Of a DNA stretch of 64,000 nt, positions 29,298 to 41,892 are shown piece by piece. Within the stretch, counting starts at the first letter, position 1. Every line of letters starts with the position of its first letter. The translations under genes were made by a program, and so were the position numbers. The notes below the pieces were generated by a model. That model was not told where the DNA came from. It was given only the letters and a program-made list of their open reading frames with translations, and did not search any database. Origin of the DNA: Porites lobata (lineage: Eukaryota; Cnidaria; Anthozoa; Scleractinia; Poritidae); the NCBI GenBank assembly GCA_942486035.1, contig CALNXK010000098.1, positions 375,001 through 439,000 of the forward strand, given 5' to 3'.

Positions 29298-30726
29298 ATA
29301 TTGTAAATAGTGTAAAAAAAAAAAAATACGTAAAAAAAAATGTAAATATTGTAAAAAAAAAAAAAAAAAAAAAATGAGAATGACAAATTGTAAAATAAGC
29401 ATGTTCTGTTCTGTTTGCAGCATTTGTCACTTTATTTCTGATGTGTGTAAATTTCATTTCTATTTGCCTTTTACAAAAAAATTGTTATTATGTATTTTTG
29501 CTACAAAAGTTGGCTATGTTTTAATGGCAATTTACGTATGTTCACTTAATGTAATTATGATTATGATTAGAATTTGCTTTTACACCCATTTTATATTCAA
29601 AATGACATTTCAAATTGATTTGGATATTTGTATCTTTTGACCATCACTAGGTTAGAAGGGGAAAACTGAATAATTGCCTCAAACCCTTTCATCTCCATAG
29701 ATAGTGAACTGGCAAAAATTCCCTTTAGACCTTTTACTGTAAATCCTCTATTCAGCCTCCCTCTCCTTAGAGGACTACAACAAGACAACCATGAATGTAC
29801 CACTTCCTTGGCACAAAAAGGTATTGGTACAAATCATGCTATATGTTGGCAGTAGTCAGTGCGGCATTTCTAGTATGTCTCTCACTCTCTTTAGCCTTGT
29901 GCCATGTAATATTGGCCTAAGCATTCAGGAGGGGGGGGTATGGTAGAGGACTGACAGTACAATTTGTTGTGTTTATATTAGAAAAAAACATGCACTAAAT
30001 GAGCTTTGGCGTTTCTAGTAAAGGCCAAGAAAATACCGGTTTAAAATTAGGCCACGTTATGGGTCAAGGAGTTGAAATTATAGAGGCAATTAAATAATTG
30101 AGTCGATGAGTCATGAGTCAAGTGAAAAACTTCAAATATCTCGGATTAACTGCTACTATCTGCTTTAAACAAATACTGGTACATACAGTAAATATAGTGA
30201 CAAACCTGAATAAACACTTCTTGAAGGGTGGTGGACAAAACACTGACCCACACTTCAAGGACATACCCTAAAATGGACTACACCGCCCGAAGTTTAGTGA
30301 TTAGGGTTAGGAAACTGAGTGATTCTTTCACTTCTCGAGTGCTCTACAGCTCCCAGTGTTTATATCACAGTTTATAGACACAAGCAGACGTTTTATATTC
30401 CTTTTATAAAATATTTTTGAACTTTTAGGCTGAGCGTGTTTCTGTCCTCTAACATTAACACTGTAGCCAACCAACCTGTAGACCAAGGATAGGCGTTTAG
30501 TTGAATCCCGTGTCAAGTTTTTTTTTTTTTTTTTTGATAATGATGACGTCTAACTAAGGTTCCTTGTTGATTGTTGGTGCCAAAAAGATTGCTGCTGTGG
30601 AGAAACGGTTTAGAAACTAAGCAAGATGAGAGTTTTTATCCTTTTCCGATAACTTTGATTTGTCTTCATCGTTGCTTTCTTTTGTTCCTGATGAACCGAT
30701 TTGTGTGGTCATTTTGCAGACTGACG

Positions 30727-31086
30727 ATGAGCGAACGAAAAAGACCAAGACTGTCTGTGACCAGCACAACATCCACCCACACCACAACATCCACCACAAC
30801 ATCTACCCACACCACCACATCGACCTCAACATCCACCCCTGCCATTCACCGCCCTCAACTCATTTACACACCCCCCACACCATCCACCGGTCAGATATCA
30901 CTCACCCGTTTTAGCACAAATCCCCACCAGCGCTTAATGACCTTAAGATTACACATGCCATGCCCTACACAAACTCTACACATTTATTCAGTCGCCATAC
31001 CCATAGAATTTCCACCACCGCCACAACCATTATCAGGGACAACGTCTACACAGACAACAACTCAGACGACAGTTTTTTTTTTTTGA
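30727..31086 (+). CDS. Array copy 5a, truncated C-terminus
   Basis: 119 residues ending TTQTTVFFF, first module of a triplet with 549-bp spacing. Confidence 0.3.
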   Translation: MSERKRPRLSVTSTTSTHTTTSTTTSTHTTTSTSTSTPAIHRPQLIYTPPTPSTGQISLTRFSTNPHQRLMTLRLHMPCPTQTLHIYSVAIPIEFPPPPQPLSGTTSTQTTTQTTVFFF

Positions 31087-31275
31087 TAATGATGACGTCT
31101 AACTAAGGTTCCTTGTTGATTGTTGGTGCCAAAAAGATTGCTGCTGTGGAGAAACGGTTTAGAAACTAAGCAAGATGAGAGTTTTTATCCTTTTCCGATA
31201 ACTTTGATTTGTCTTCATCGTTGCTTTCTTTTGTTCCTGATGAACCGATTTGTGTGGTCATTTTGCAGACTGACG

Positions 31276-31635
31276 ATGAGCGAACGAAAAAGACCAAGAC
31301 TGTCTGTGACCAGCACAACATCCACCCACACCACAACATCCACCACAACATCTACCCACACCACCACATCGACCTCAACATCCACCCCTGCCATTCACCG
31401 CCCTCAACTCATTTACACACCCCCCACACCATCCACCGGTCAGATATCACTCACCCGTTTTAGCACAAATCCCCACCAGCGCTTAATGACCTTAAGATTA
31501 CACATGCCATGCCCTACACAAACTCTACACATTTATTCAGTCGCCATACCCATAGAATTTCCCCCACCGCCACAACCATTATCAGGGACAACGTCTACAC
31601 AGACAACAACTCAGACGACAGTTTTTTTTTTTTGA
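31276..31635 (+). CDS. Array copy 5b, truncated C-terminus
   Basis: Same 119-residue form as copy 5a, differing by a single base near tttccccca (31560); second module of the triplet. Confidence 0.3.
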   Translation: MSERKRPRLSVTSTTSTHTTTSTTTSTHTTTSTSTSTPAIHRPQLIYTPPTPSTGQISLTRFSTNPHQRLMTLRLHMPCPTQTLHIYSVAIPIEFPPPPQPLSGTTSTQTTTQTTVFFF

Positions 31636-31824
31636 TAATGATGACGTCTAACTAAGGTTCCTTGTTGATTGTGGGTGCCAAAAAGATTGCTGCTGTGGAG
31701 AAACGGTTTAGAAACTAAGCAAGATGAGAGTTTTTATCCTTTTCCGATAACTTTGATTTGTCTTCATCATTGCTTTCTTTTGTTCCTGATGAACCGATTT
31801 GTGTGGTCATTTTGCAGACTGACG

Positions 31825-32208
31825 ATGAGCGAACGAAAAAGACCAAGACTGTCTGTGACCAGCACAACATCCACCCACACCACAACATCCACCACAACAT
31901 CTACCCACACCACCACATCGACCTCAACATCCACCCCGCCATTCGCCGCCCAACTCATTTACACACCCCCCACACCATCCACCGGTCAGATATCACTCAC
32001 CCGTTTTAGCACAAATCCCCACCAGCGCTTAATGACCTTAAGATTACACATGCCATGCCCTACACAAACTCTACACATTTATTCAGTCGCCATACCCATA
32101 GAATTTCCACCACTGCCACGACCATTATCAGGGACAACGTCTACGCAGACAACAACTCAGACGACAACTGAAGAAGAAGGTAAAAGTACTCAGACCGACA
32201 CCGTGTAA
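31825..32208 (+). CDS. Array copy 5c, full C-terminus
   Basis: 127 codons plus stop. Compensating small deletions change STPAIHRPQL to STPPFAAQL and keep the frame. The proline motif is FPPLPRPL, so the FPPPP core is lost here. The tail is EEEGKSTQTDTV. Confidence 0.35.
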   Translation: MSERKRPRLSVTSTTSTHTTTSTTTSTHTTTSTSTSTPPFAAQLIYTPPTPSTGQISLTRFSTNPHQRLMTLRLHMPCPTQTLHIYSVAIPIEFPPLPRPLSGTTSTQTTTQTTTEEEGKSTQTDTV

Positions 32209-33625
32209 ATATTGTAAATAGTGTAAAAAAAATCTTGTAAATACGTAAAAATGTAAATATTGTAAAAAAAAAAAAAAGAGAATGACAAATTGTAAAATAA
32301 GCATGTTCTGTTCTGTTTGCAGCATTTGTCACTTTATTTCTGATGTGTGTAAATTTCATTTCTATTTGCCTTTTACAAAAAAATTGTTATTATGTATTTT
32401 TGCTACAAAAGTTGGCTATGTTTTAATGGCAATTTACGTATGTTCACTTAATGTAATTATGATTATGATTAGAATTTGCTTTTACACCCATTTTATATTC
32501 AAAATGACATTTCAAATTGATTTGGATATTTGTATCTTTTGACCATCACTAGGTTAGAAGGGAAAAACTGAATAATTGCCTCAAACCCTTTCATCTCCAT
32601 AGATAGTGAACTGGCAAAAATTCCCTTTAGACCTTTTACTGTAAATCCTCTATTCAGCCTCCCTCTCCTTAGAGGACTACAACAAGACAACCATGAATGT
32701 ACCACTTCCTTGGCACAAAAAGGTATTGGTACAAATCATGCTATATGTTGGCAGTAGTCAGTGCGGCATTTCTAGTATGTCTCTCACTCTCTTTAGCCTT
32801 GTGCCATGTAATATTGGCCTAAGCATTCAGGAGGGGTATGGTAGAGGACTGACAGTACAATTTGTTGTGTTTATATTAGAAAAAAACATGCACTAAATGA
32901 GCTTTGGCGTTTCTAGTAAAGGCCAAGAAAATACCGGTTTAAAATTAGGCCACGTTATGGGTCAAGGAGTTGAAATTATAGAGGCAATTAAATAATTGAG
33001 TCGATGAGTCATGAGTCAAGTGAAAAACTTCAAATATCTCGGATTAACTGCTACTATCTGCTTTAAACAAATACTGGTACATACAGTAAATATAGTGACA
33101 AACCTGAATAAACACTTCTTGAAGGGTGGTGGACAAAACACTGACCCACACTTCAAGGACATACCCTAAAATGGACTACACCGCCAAAGTTTAGTGATTA
33201 GGGTTAGGAAACTGAGTGATTCTTTCACTTCTCGAGTGCTCTACAGCTCCCAGTGTTTATATCACAGTTTATAGACACAAGCAGACGTTTTATATTCCTT
33301 TTATAAAATATTTTTTGAACTTTTAGGCTGAGCGTGTTTCTGTCCTCTAACATTAACACTGTAGCCAACCAACCTGTAGACCAAGGATAGGCGTTTAGTT
33401 GAATCCCGTGTCAAGTTTTTTTTTTTTTTTTTTTTGATAATGATGACGTCTAACTAAGGTTCCTTGTTGATTGTTGGTGCCAAAAGATTGCTGCTGTGGA
33501 GAAACGGTTTAGAAACTAAGCAAGATGAGAGTTTTTATCCTTTTCCGATAACTTTGATTTGTCTTCATCGTTGCTTTCTTTTGTTCCTGATGAACCGATT
33601 TGTGTGGTCATTTTGCAGACTGACG

Positions 33626-33970
33626 ATGAGCGAACGAAAAAAAGACCAAGACTGTCTGTGACCAGCACAACATCCACCCACACCACAACATCCACCACAA
33701 CATCTACCCACACCACCACATCGACCTCAACATCCACCCCCGCCATTCACCGCCCTCAACTCATTTACACACCCCCACACCATCCACCGTCAGATATCAC
33801 TCACCCGTTTTAGCACAAATCCCACCAGCGCTTAATGACCTTAAGATTACACATGCCATGCCCTACACAAACTCTACACATTTATTCAGTCGCCATACCC
33901 ATAGAATTTCCACCACCGCCACAACCATTATCAGGGACAACGTCTACACAGACAACAACTCAGGCGACAG
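33626..33970 (+). pseudogene. Array copy 6a, frameshifted and truncated
   Basis: Two extra A residues after the start (cgaaaaaaag) shift the frame at codon 5, and two further single-base losses occur around 33780-33830. It ends in the poly(T) tract. Confidence 0.55.
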
Positions 33971-34175
33971 TTTTTTTTTTTTTTTGATAATGATGACGTC
34001 TAACTAAGGTTCCTTGTTGATTGTGGGTGCCAAAAGATTGCTGCTGTGGAGAAACGGTTTAGAAACTAAGCAAGATGAGAGTTTTTATCCTTTTCCGATA
34101 ACTTTGATTTGTCTTCATCATTGCTTTCTTTTGTTCCTGATGAACCGATTTGTGTGGTCATTTTGCAGACTGACG

Positions 34176-34562
34176 ATGAGCGAACGAAAAGACCAAGACT
34201 GTCTGTGACCAGCACAACATCCACCCACACCACAACATCCACCACAACATCTACCCACACCACCACATCGACCTCAACATCCACCCCCGCCATTCGCCGC
34301 CCTCAACTCATTTACACACCCCCCACACCATCCACCGGTCAGATATCACTCACCCGTTTTAGCACAAATCCCCACCAGCGCTTAATGACCTTAAGATTAC
34401 ACATGCCATGCCCTACACAAACTCTACACATTTATTCAGTCGCCATACCCATAGAATTTCCACCACTGCCACGACCATTATCAGGGACAACGCGTCACGC
34501 AGACAACAACTCAGACGACAACTGAAGAAGAAGGTAAAAGTACTCAGACCGACACCGTGTAA
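34176..34562 (+). pseudogene. Array copy 6b, frameshifted
   Basis: One A is missing after the start (cgaaaagacc) and one or more bases differ at acaacgcgtcacgcag. The Thr-rich register is reached from the upstream frame rather than from the usual ATG. Confidence 0.55.
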
Positions 34563-35977
34563 ATATTGTAAATAGTGTAAAAAAAATCTTGTAAATACGT
34601 AAAAATGTAAATATTGTAAAAAAAAAAAAGAGAGAACGACAAATTGTAAAATAAGCATGTTCTGTTCTGTTTGCAGCATTTGTCACTTTATTTCTGATGT
34701 ATGTAAATTTCATTTCTATTTGCCTTTTTTAAAAAAAATTGTTATTATGTATTTTTGCTACAAAAGTTGGCTATGTTTTAATGGCAATTTACGTATGTTC
34801 ACTTAATGTAATTATGATTATGATTAGAATTTGCTTTTACACCCATTTTATATTCAAAATGACATTTCAAATTGATTTGGATATTTGTATCTTTTGACCA
34901 TCACTAGGTTAGAAGGGGAAAACTGAATAATTGCCTCAAACCCTTTCATCTCCATAGATAGTGAACTGGCAAAAATTCCTTTAGACCTTTTACTGTAAAT
35001 CCTCTATTCAGCCTCCCTCTCCTTAGAGGACTACAACAAGACAACCATGAATGTACCACTTCATTGGCACAAAAAGGTATTGGTACAAATCATGCTATAT
35101 GTTGGCAGTAGTAAGTACGGCATTTCTAGTATGCCTCTCACTCTCTTTAGCCTTGTGCAATGTAATATTGGCCCAAGCATTCAGGAGGGGGTATGGTAGA
35201 GGACTGACAGTACAATTTGTTGTGTTTATATTAGAAAAAAAACATGCACTAAATGAGCTTTGGCATTTCTAGTAAAGGCCAAGAAAATGCCGGTTTAAAA
35301 TTAGGCCACGTTATGGGTCAAGGAGTTGAAATTATAGAGGCAATTAAATAATTGAGTCGATGAGTCATGAGTCAAGTGAAAAACTTCAAATATCTCGGAT
35401 TAACTGCTACTATCTGCTTTAAACAAATACTGGTACATACAGTAAATATAGTGACAAACCTGAATAAACACTTCTTGAAGGGTGGTGGACAAAACACTGA
35501 CCCACACTTCAAGGACATACCCTAAAATGGACTACACCGCCACCAAGTTTAGTGATTAGGGTTAGGAAACTGAGTGATTCTTTCACTTCTCGAGTGCTCT
35601 ACAGCTCCCAGTGTTTATATCACAGTTTATAGACACAAGCAGACGTTTTATATTCCTTTTATAAAATATTTTTGAACTTTTAGGCTGAGCGTGTTTCTGT
35701 CCTCTAACATTAACACTGTAGCCAACCAACCTGTAGACCAAGGATAGCCGTTTAGTTGAATCCGTGTCAAGTTTTTTTTTTTTTTTTGATAATGATGACG
35801 TCTAACTAAGGTTCCTTGTTGATTGTTGGTGCCAAAAGATTGCTGCTGTGGAGAAACGGTTTAGAAACTAAGCAAGATGAGAGTTTTTATCCTTTTCCGA
35901 TAACTTTGATTTGTCTTCATCGTTGCTTTCTTTTGTTCCTGATGAACCGATTTGTGTGGTCATTTTGCAGACTGACG

Positions 35978-36337
35978 ATGAGCGAACGAAAAAGACCAAG
36001 ACTGTCTGTGACCAGCACAACATCCACCCACACCACAACATCCACCACAACATCTACCCACACCACCACATCGACCTCAACATCCACCCCTGCCATTCAC
36101 CGCCCTCAACTCATTTACACACCCCCCACACCATCCACCGGTCAGATATCACTCACCCGTTTTAGCACAAATCCCCACCAGCGCTTAATGACCTTAAGAT
36201 TACACATGCCATGCCCTACACAAACTCTACACATTTATTCAGTCGCCATACCCATAGAATTTCCACCACCGCCACAACCATTATCAGGGACAACGTCTAC
36301 ACAGACAACAACTCAGACGACAGTTTTTTTTTTTTGA
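35978..36337 (+). CDS. Array copy 7a, truncated C-terminus
   Basis: 119 residues ending TTQTTVFFF. The leader lost one A (gccaaaagattg), which does not affect the frame from the usual ATG. Confidence 0.3.
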   Translation: MSERKRPRLSVTSTTSTHTTTSTTTSTHTTTSTSTSTPAIHRPQLIYTPPTPSTGQISLTRFSTNPHQRLMTLRLHMPCPTQTLHIYSVAIPIEFPPPPQPLSGTTSTQTTTQTTVFFF

Positions 36338-36526
36338 TAATGATGACGTCTAACTAAGGTTCCTTGTTGATTGTGGGTGCCAAAAAGATTGCTGCTGTGG
36401 AAAAACGGTTTAGAAACTAAGCAAGATGAGAGTTTTTATCCTTTTCCGATAACTTTGATTTGTCTTCATCATTGCTTTCTTTTGTTCCTGATGAACCGAT
36501 TTGTGTGGTCATTTTGCAGACTGACG

Positions 36527-36913
36527 ATGAGCGAACGAAAAAGACCAAGACTGTCTGTGACCAGCACAACATCCACCCACACCACAACATCCACCACAAC
36601 ATCTACCCACACCACCACCATCGACCTCAACATCCACCCCGCCATTCACCGCCCTCAACTCATTTACACCCCCCCACACCATCCACCGGTCAGATATCAC
36701 TCACCCGTTTTAGTACAAATCCCCACCAGCGCTTAATGACCTTAAGATTACACATGCCATGCCCTACACAAACTCTACACATTTATTCAGTCGCCATACC
36801 CATAGAATTTCCACCACCGCCACAACCATTATCAGGGACAACGTCTCACGCAGACAACAACTCAGACGACAACTGAAGAAGAAGATAAAAGTACTCAGAC
36901 CGACACCGTGTAA
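36527..36913 (+). pseudogene. Array copy 7b, frameshifted
   Basis: An extra ACC-like base group (caccaccaccatcg) shifts the frame at the second HTTT repeat. The leader carries gaaaaacgg, a variant found elsewhere only in copy 16b. The unit's spacer has the inversion-deletion at 37172. Confidence 0.6.
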
Positions 36914-37171
36914 ATATTGTAAATAGTGTAAAAAATCTTGTAAATACGTAAAAAATGTAAATATTGTAAAAAAAAAAAAAAAAAAAATGAGAACGACAAA
37001 TTATAAAATAAGGATGTTCTGTTCTGTTAGCAACATTTGTCACTTTATTTCTGATGTGTGTAAATTTCATTTGTATTTGCCTTTTACAGAAAAATTGTTA
37101 TTATGTATTTTTTGCTACAAAAGTTGGTTATGTTTTAATGGGAATTTACGTAAGTTCACTTAATGTAAGTA

Positions 37172-37192
37172 TGAATATAAAATGAGTGTAAA
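37172..37192. other. Inversion-deletion scar in the spacer of unit 7
   Basis: About 430 bp of spacer normally lying between cttaatgta and aaaggccaag is missing. In its place is a 21-bp piece that is the reverse complement, with one mismatch, of tttacacccattttatattc from the deleted interval. The same scar is found at 55147-55167. Confidence 0.8.
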
Positions 37193-37890
37193 GGCCAAGA
37201 AAATACCGGTTTAAAATTAGGCCACGTTATGGGTCAGGGAGTTGAAATTATAGAGGCAATTAAATAATTGAGTCGATGAGTCATGAGTCAAGTGAAAAAC
37301 TTCAAATATCTCGGATTAACTGCTACTATCTGCTTTAAACAAATACTGGTAGATACAGTAAATATAGTGACAAACCTGAATAAACACTTCTTGAAGGGTG
37401 GTGGACAAAACACTGACCCACACTTCAAGGACATACCCTAAAATGGACTACACCGCCGAAGTTTAGTGATTAGGGTTAGGAAACTGAGTGATTCTTTGAC
37501 TTCTCGAGTGCTCTACAGCTCCCAGTGTTTATATCACAGTTCATAGACACAAGCAGACGTTTTATATTCCTTTTATAAAATATTTTTGAACTTTTAGGCT
37601 GAGCGTGTTTCTGTCCTCTAACATTAACACTGTAGCCAACCAACCTGTAGACCAAGGATAGGCGTTTAGTTGAATCCCGTGTCAAGTTTTTTTTTTTTTG
37701 ATAATGATGACGTCTAACTAAGGTTCCTTGTTGATTGTTGGTGCCAAAAAGATTGCTGCTGTGGAGAAACGGTTTAGAAACTAAGCAAGATGAGAGTTTT
37801 TATCCTTTTCCGATAACTTTGATTTGTCTTCATCATTGCTTTCTTTTGTTCCTGATGAACCGATTTGTGTGGTCATTTTGCAGACTGACG

Positions 37891-38277
37891 ATGAGCGAAC
37901 GAAAAAGACCAAGACTGTCTGTGACCAGCACAACATCCACCCACACCACAACATCCACCACAACATCTACCCACACCACCACATCGACCTCAACATCCAC
38001 CCCCGCCATTCACCGCCCTCAACTCATTTACACACCCCCCACACCATCCACCGGTCAGATATCACTCACCCGTTTTAGTACAAATCCCCACCAGCGCTTA
38101 ATGACCTTAAGATTACACATGCCATGCCCTACACAAACTCTACACATTTATTCAGTCGCCATACCCATAGAATTTCCACCACCGCCACAACCATTATCAG
38201 GGACAACGTCTACGCAGACAACAACTCAGACGACAACTGAAGAAGAAGATGAAAGTACTCAGACCGACACCGTGTAA
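37891..38277 (+). CDS. Array copy 8, intact
   Basis: 128 residues, FPPPPQPL and tail EEEDESTQTDTV. Its 3' poly(A) tracts are unusually long. Confidence 0.4.
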   Translation: MSERKRPRLSVTSTTSTHTTTSTTTSTHTTTSTSTSTPAIHRPQLIYTPPTPSTGQISLTRFSTNPHQRLMTLRLHMPCPTQTLHIYSVAIPIEFPPPPQPLSGTTSTQTTTQTTTEEEDESTQTDTV

Positions 38278-39703
38278 ATATTGTAAATAGTGTAAAAAAA
38301 AATCTTGTAAATACGTAAAAATGTAAATATTGTAAAAAAAAAAAAAAAAAATAGAGAACGACAAATTGTAAAATAAGGATGTTCTGTTCTGTTAGCAGCA
38401 TTTGTCACTTTATTTCTGATGTGTGTAAATTTCATTTCTATTTGCCTTTTACAAAAAAAAAAAAATTGTTATTATGTATTTTTTGCTACAAAAAGTTGGT
38501 TATGTTTTAATGGCAATTTACGTATGTTCACTTAATGTAATTATGATTATGATTAGAATTTGCTTTTACACCCATTTTATATTCAAAATGACATTTCAAA
38601 TTGATTTGGATATTTGTATCTTTTGACCATAACTAGGTTAGAAGGGGAAAACTGAATAATTGCCTCAAACCCTTTCATCTCCATAGAAAGTGAACTGGCA
38701 AAAATTCCCTTTAGACCTTTTACTGTAAATCCTCTATTCAGCCTCCCCCCCCTTAGAGGACTACAACAAGACAACCATGAATGTACCACTTCCTTGGCAC
38801 AAAAAGGTATTGGTACAAATCATGCTATATGTTGGCAGTAGTCAGTGCGGCATTTCTAGTATGTCTCTCACTCTCTTTAGCCTTGTGCCATGTAATATTG
38901 GCCTAAGCATTCAGGAGGGGGTATGGTAGAGGACTGACAGTACAATTTGTTGTGTTTATATTAGAAAAAAACATGCACTAAATGAGCTTTGGCGTTTCTA
39001 GTAAAGGCCAAGAAAATACCGGTTTAAAATTAGACCACGTTATGGGTCAAGGAGTTGAAATTATAGAGGCAATTAAATAATTGAGTCGATGAGTCATGAG
39101 TCAAGTGAAAAACTTCAAATATCTCGGATTAACTGCTACTATCTGCTTTAAACAAATACTGGTAGATACAGTAAATATAGTGACAAACCTGAATAAACAC
39201 TTCTTGAAGGGTGGTGGACAAAACACTGACCCACACTTCAAGGACATACCCTAAAATGGACTACACCGCCGAAGTTTAGTGATTAGGGTTAGGAAACTGA
39301 GTGATTCTTTGACTTCTCGAGTGCTCTACAGCTCCCAGTGTTTATATTACAGTTTATAGACACAAGCGGACGTTTTATATTCCTTTTATAAAATATTTTT
39401 GAACTTTTAGGCTGAGCGGGTTTCTGTCCTCTAACATTAACACTGTAGCCAACCAACCTGTAGACCAAGGATAGGCGTTTAGTTGAATCCCGTGTCAAGT
39501 TTTTTTTTTTTTGATAATGATGACGTCTAACTAAGGTTCCTTGTTGATTGTTGGTGCCAAAAAGATTGCTGCTGTGGAGAAACGGTTTAGAAACTAAGCA
39601 AGATGAGAGTTTTTATCCTTTTCCGATAACTTTGATTTGTCTTCATCATTGCTTTCTTTTGTTCCTGATGAACCGATTTGTGTGGTCATTTTGCAGACTG
39701 ACG

Positions 39704-40090
39704 ATGAGCGAACGAAAAAGACCAAGACTGTCTGTGACCAGCACAACATCCACCCACACCACAACATCCACCACAACATCTACCCACACCACCACATCGA
39801 CCTCAACATCCACCCCCGCCATTCACCGCCCTCAACTCATTTACACACCCCCCACACCATCCACCGGTCAGATATCACTCACCCGTTTTAGTACAAATCC
39901 CCACCAGCGCTTAATGACCTTAAGATTACACATGCCATGCCCTACACAAACTCTACACATTTATTCAGTCGCCATACCCATAGAATTTCCACCACCGCCA
40001 CAACCATTATCAGGGACAACGTCTACGCAGACAACAACTCAGACGACAACTGAAGAAGAAGATAAAAGTACTCAGACCGACACCGTGTAA
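39704..40090 (+). CDS. Array copy 9, intact
   Basis: 128 residues; tail EEEDKSTQTDTV, with the full K-x-TQT form. The upstream region has gctgagcgggttt, shared with unit 11. Confidence 0.42.
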   Translation: MSERKRPRLSVTSTTSTHTTTSTTTSTHTTTSTSTSTPAIHRPQLIYTPPTPSTGQISLTRFSTNPHQRLMTLRLHMPCPTQTLHIYSVAIPIEFPPPPQPLSGTTSTQTTTQTTTEEEDKSTQTDTV

Positions 40091-41505
40091 ATATTGTAAA
40101 TAGTGTAAAAAAAATCTTGTAAATACGTAAAAATGTAAATATTGTAAAAAAAAAAAAAAAAATGAGAACGACAAATTGTAAAATAAGCATGTTCTGTTCT
40201 GTTAGCAGCATTTGTCAATTTATTTCTGATGTGTGTAAATTTCATTTCTATTTGCCTTTTACAAAAAAATTGTTATTATGTATTTTTGCTACAAAAGTTG
40301 ACTATGTTTTAATGGCAATTTACGTATGTTCACTTAATGTAATTATGATTATGATTAGAATTTGCTTTTACACCCATTTTATATTCAAAATGACATTTCA
40401 AATTGATTTGGATATTTGTATCTTTTGACCATAACTAGGTTAGAAGGGGAAAACTGAATAATTGCCTCAAACCCTTTCATCTCCATAGAAAGTGAACTGG
40501 CAAAAATTCCCTTTAGACCTTTTACTGTAAATCCTCTATTCAGCCTCCCCCCCCTTAGAGGACTACAACAAGACAACCATGAATGTACCACTTCCTTGGC
40601 ACAAAAAGGTATTGGTACAAATCATGCTATATGTTGGCAGTAGTCAGTGCGGCATTTCTAGTATGTCTCTCACTCTCTTTAGCCTTGTGCCATGTAATAT
40701 TGGCCTAAGCATTCAGGAGGGGGTATGGTAGAGGACTGACAGTACAATTTGTTGTGTTTATATTAGAAAAAAACATGCACTAAATGAGCTTTGGCGTTTC
40801 TAGTAAAGGCCAAGAAAATACCGGTTTAAAATTAGACCACGTTATGGGTCAAGGAGTTGAAATTATAGAGGCAATTAAATAATTGAGTCGATGAGTCATG
40901 AGTCAAGTGAAAAACTTCAAATATCTCGGATTAACTGCTACTATCTGCTTTAAACAAATACTGGTACATACAGTAAATATAGTGACAAACCTGAATAAAC
41001 ACTTCTTGAAGGGTGGTGGACAAAACACTGACCCACACTTCAAGGACATACCCTAAAATGGACTACACCGCCGAAGTTTAGTGATTAGGGTTAGGAAACT
41101 GAGTGATTCTTTGACTTCTCGAGTGCTCTACAGCTCCCAGTGTTTATATCACAGTTCATAGACACAAGCAGACGTTTTATATTCCTTTTATAAAATATTT
41201 TTGAACTTTTAGGCTGAGCGTGTTTCTGTCCTCTAACATTAACACTGTAGCCAACCAACCTGTAGACCAAGGATAGGCGTTTAGTTGAATCCCGTGTCAA
41301 GTTTTTTTTTTTTTGATAATGATGACGTCTAACTAAGGTTCCTTGTTGATTGTTGGTGCCAAAAAGATTGCTGCTGTGGAGAAACGGTTTAGAAGCTAAG
41401 CAAGATGAGAGTTTTTATCCTTTTCCGATAACTTTGATTTGTCTTCATCGTTGCTTTCTTTTGTTCCTGATGAACCGATTTGTGTGGTCATTTTGCAGAC
41501 TGACG

Positions 41506-41892
41506 ATGAGCGAACGAAAAAGACCAAGACTGTCTGTGACCAGCACAACATCCACCCACACCAGAACATCCACCACAACATCTACCCACACCACCACATC
41601 GACCTCAACATCCACCCCCGCCATTCACCGCCCTCAACTCATTTACACACCCCCCACACCATCCACCGGTCAGATATCACTCACCCGTTTTAGCACAAAT
41701 CCCCACCAGCGCTTAATGACCTTAAGATTACACATGCCATGCCCTACACAAACTCTACACATTTATTCAGTCGCCATACCCATAGAATTTCCACCACCGC
41801 CACGACCATTATCAGGGACAACGTCTACGCAGACAACAACTCAGACGACAACTGAAGAAGAAGATAAAAGTACTCAGACCGACACCGTGTAA
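41506..41892 (+). CDS. Array copy 10, intact
   Basis: 128 residues; THTRTSTTT variant (caccagaac) and gaagctaag in the leader, both shared only with copy 18. Proline motif FPPPPRPL. Confidence 0.42.
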   Translation: MSERKRPRLSVTSTTSTHTRTSTTTSTHTTTSTSTSTPAIHRPQLIYTPPTPSTGQISLTRFSTNPHQRLMTLRLHMPCPTQTLHIYSVAIPIEFPPPPRPLSGTTSTQTTTQTTTEEEDKSTQTDTV

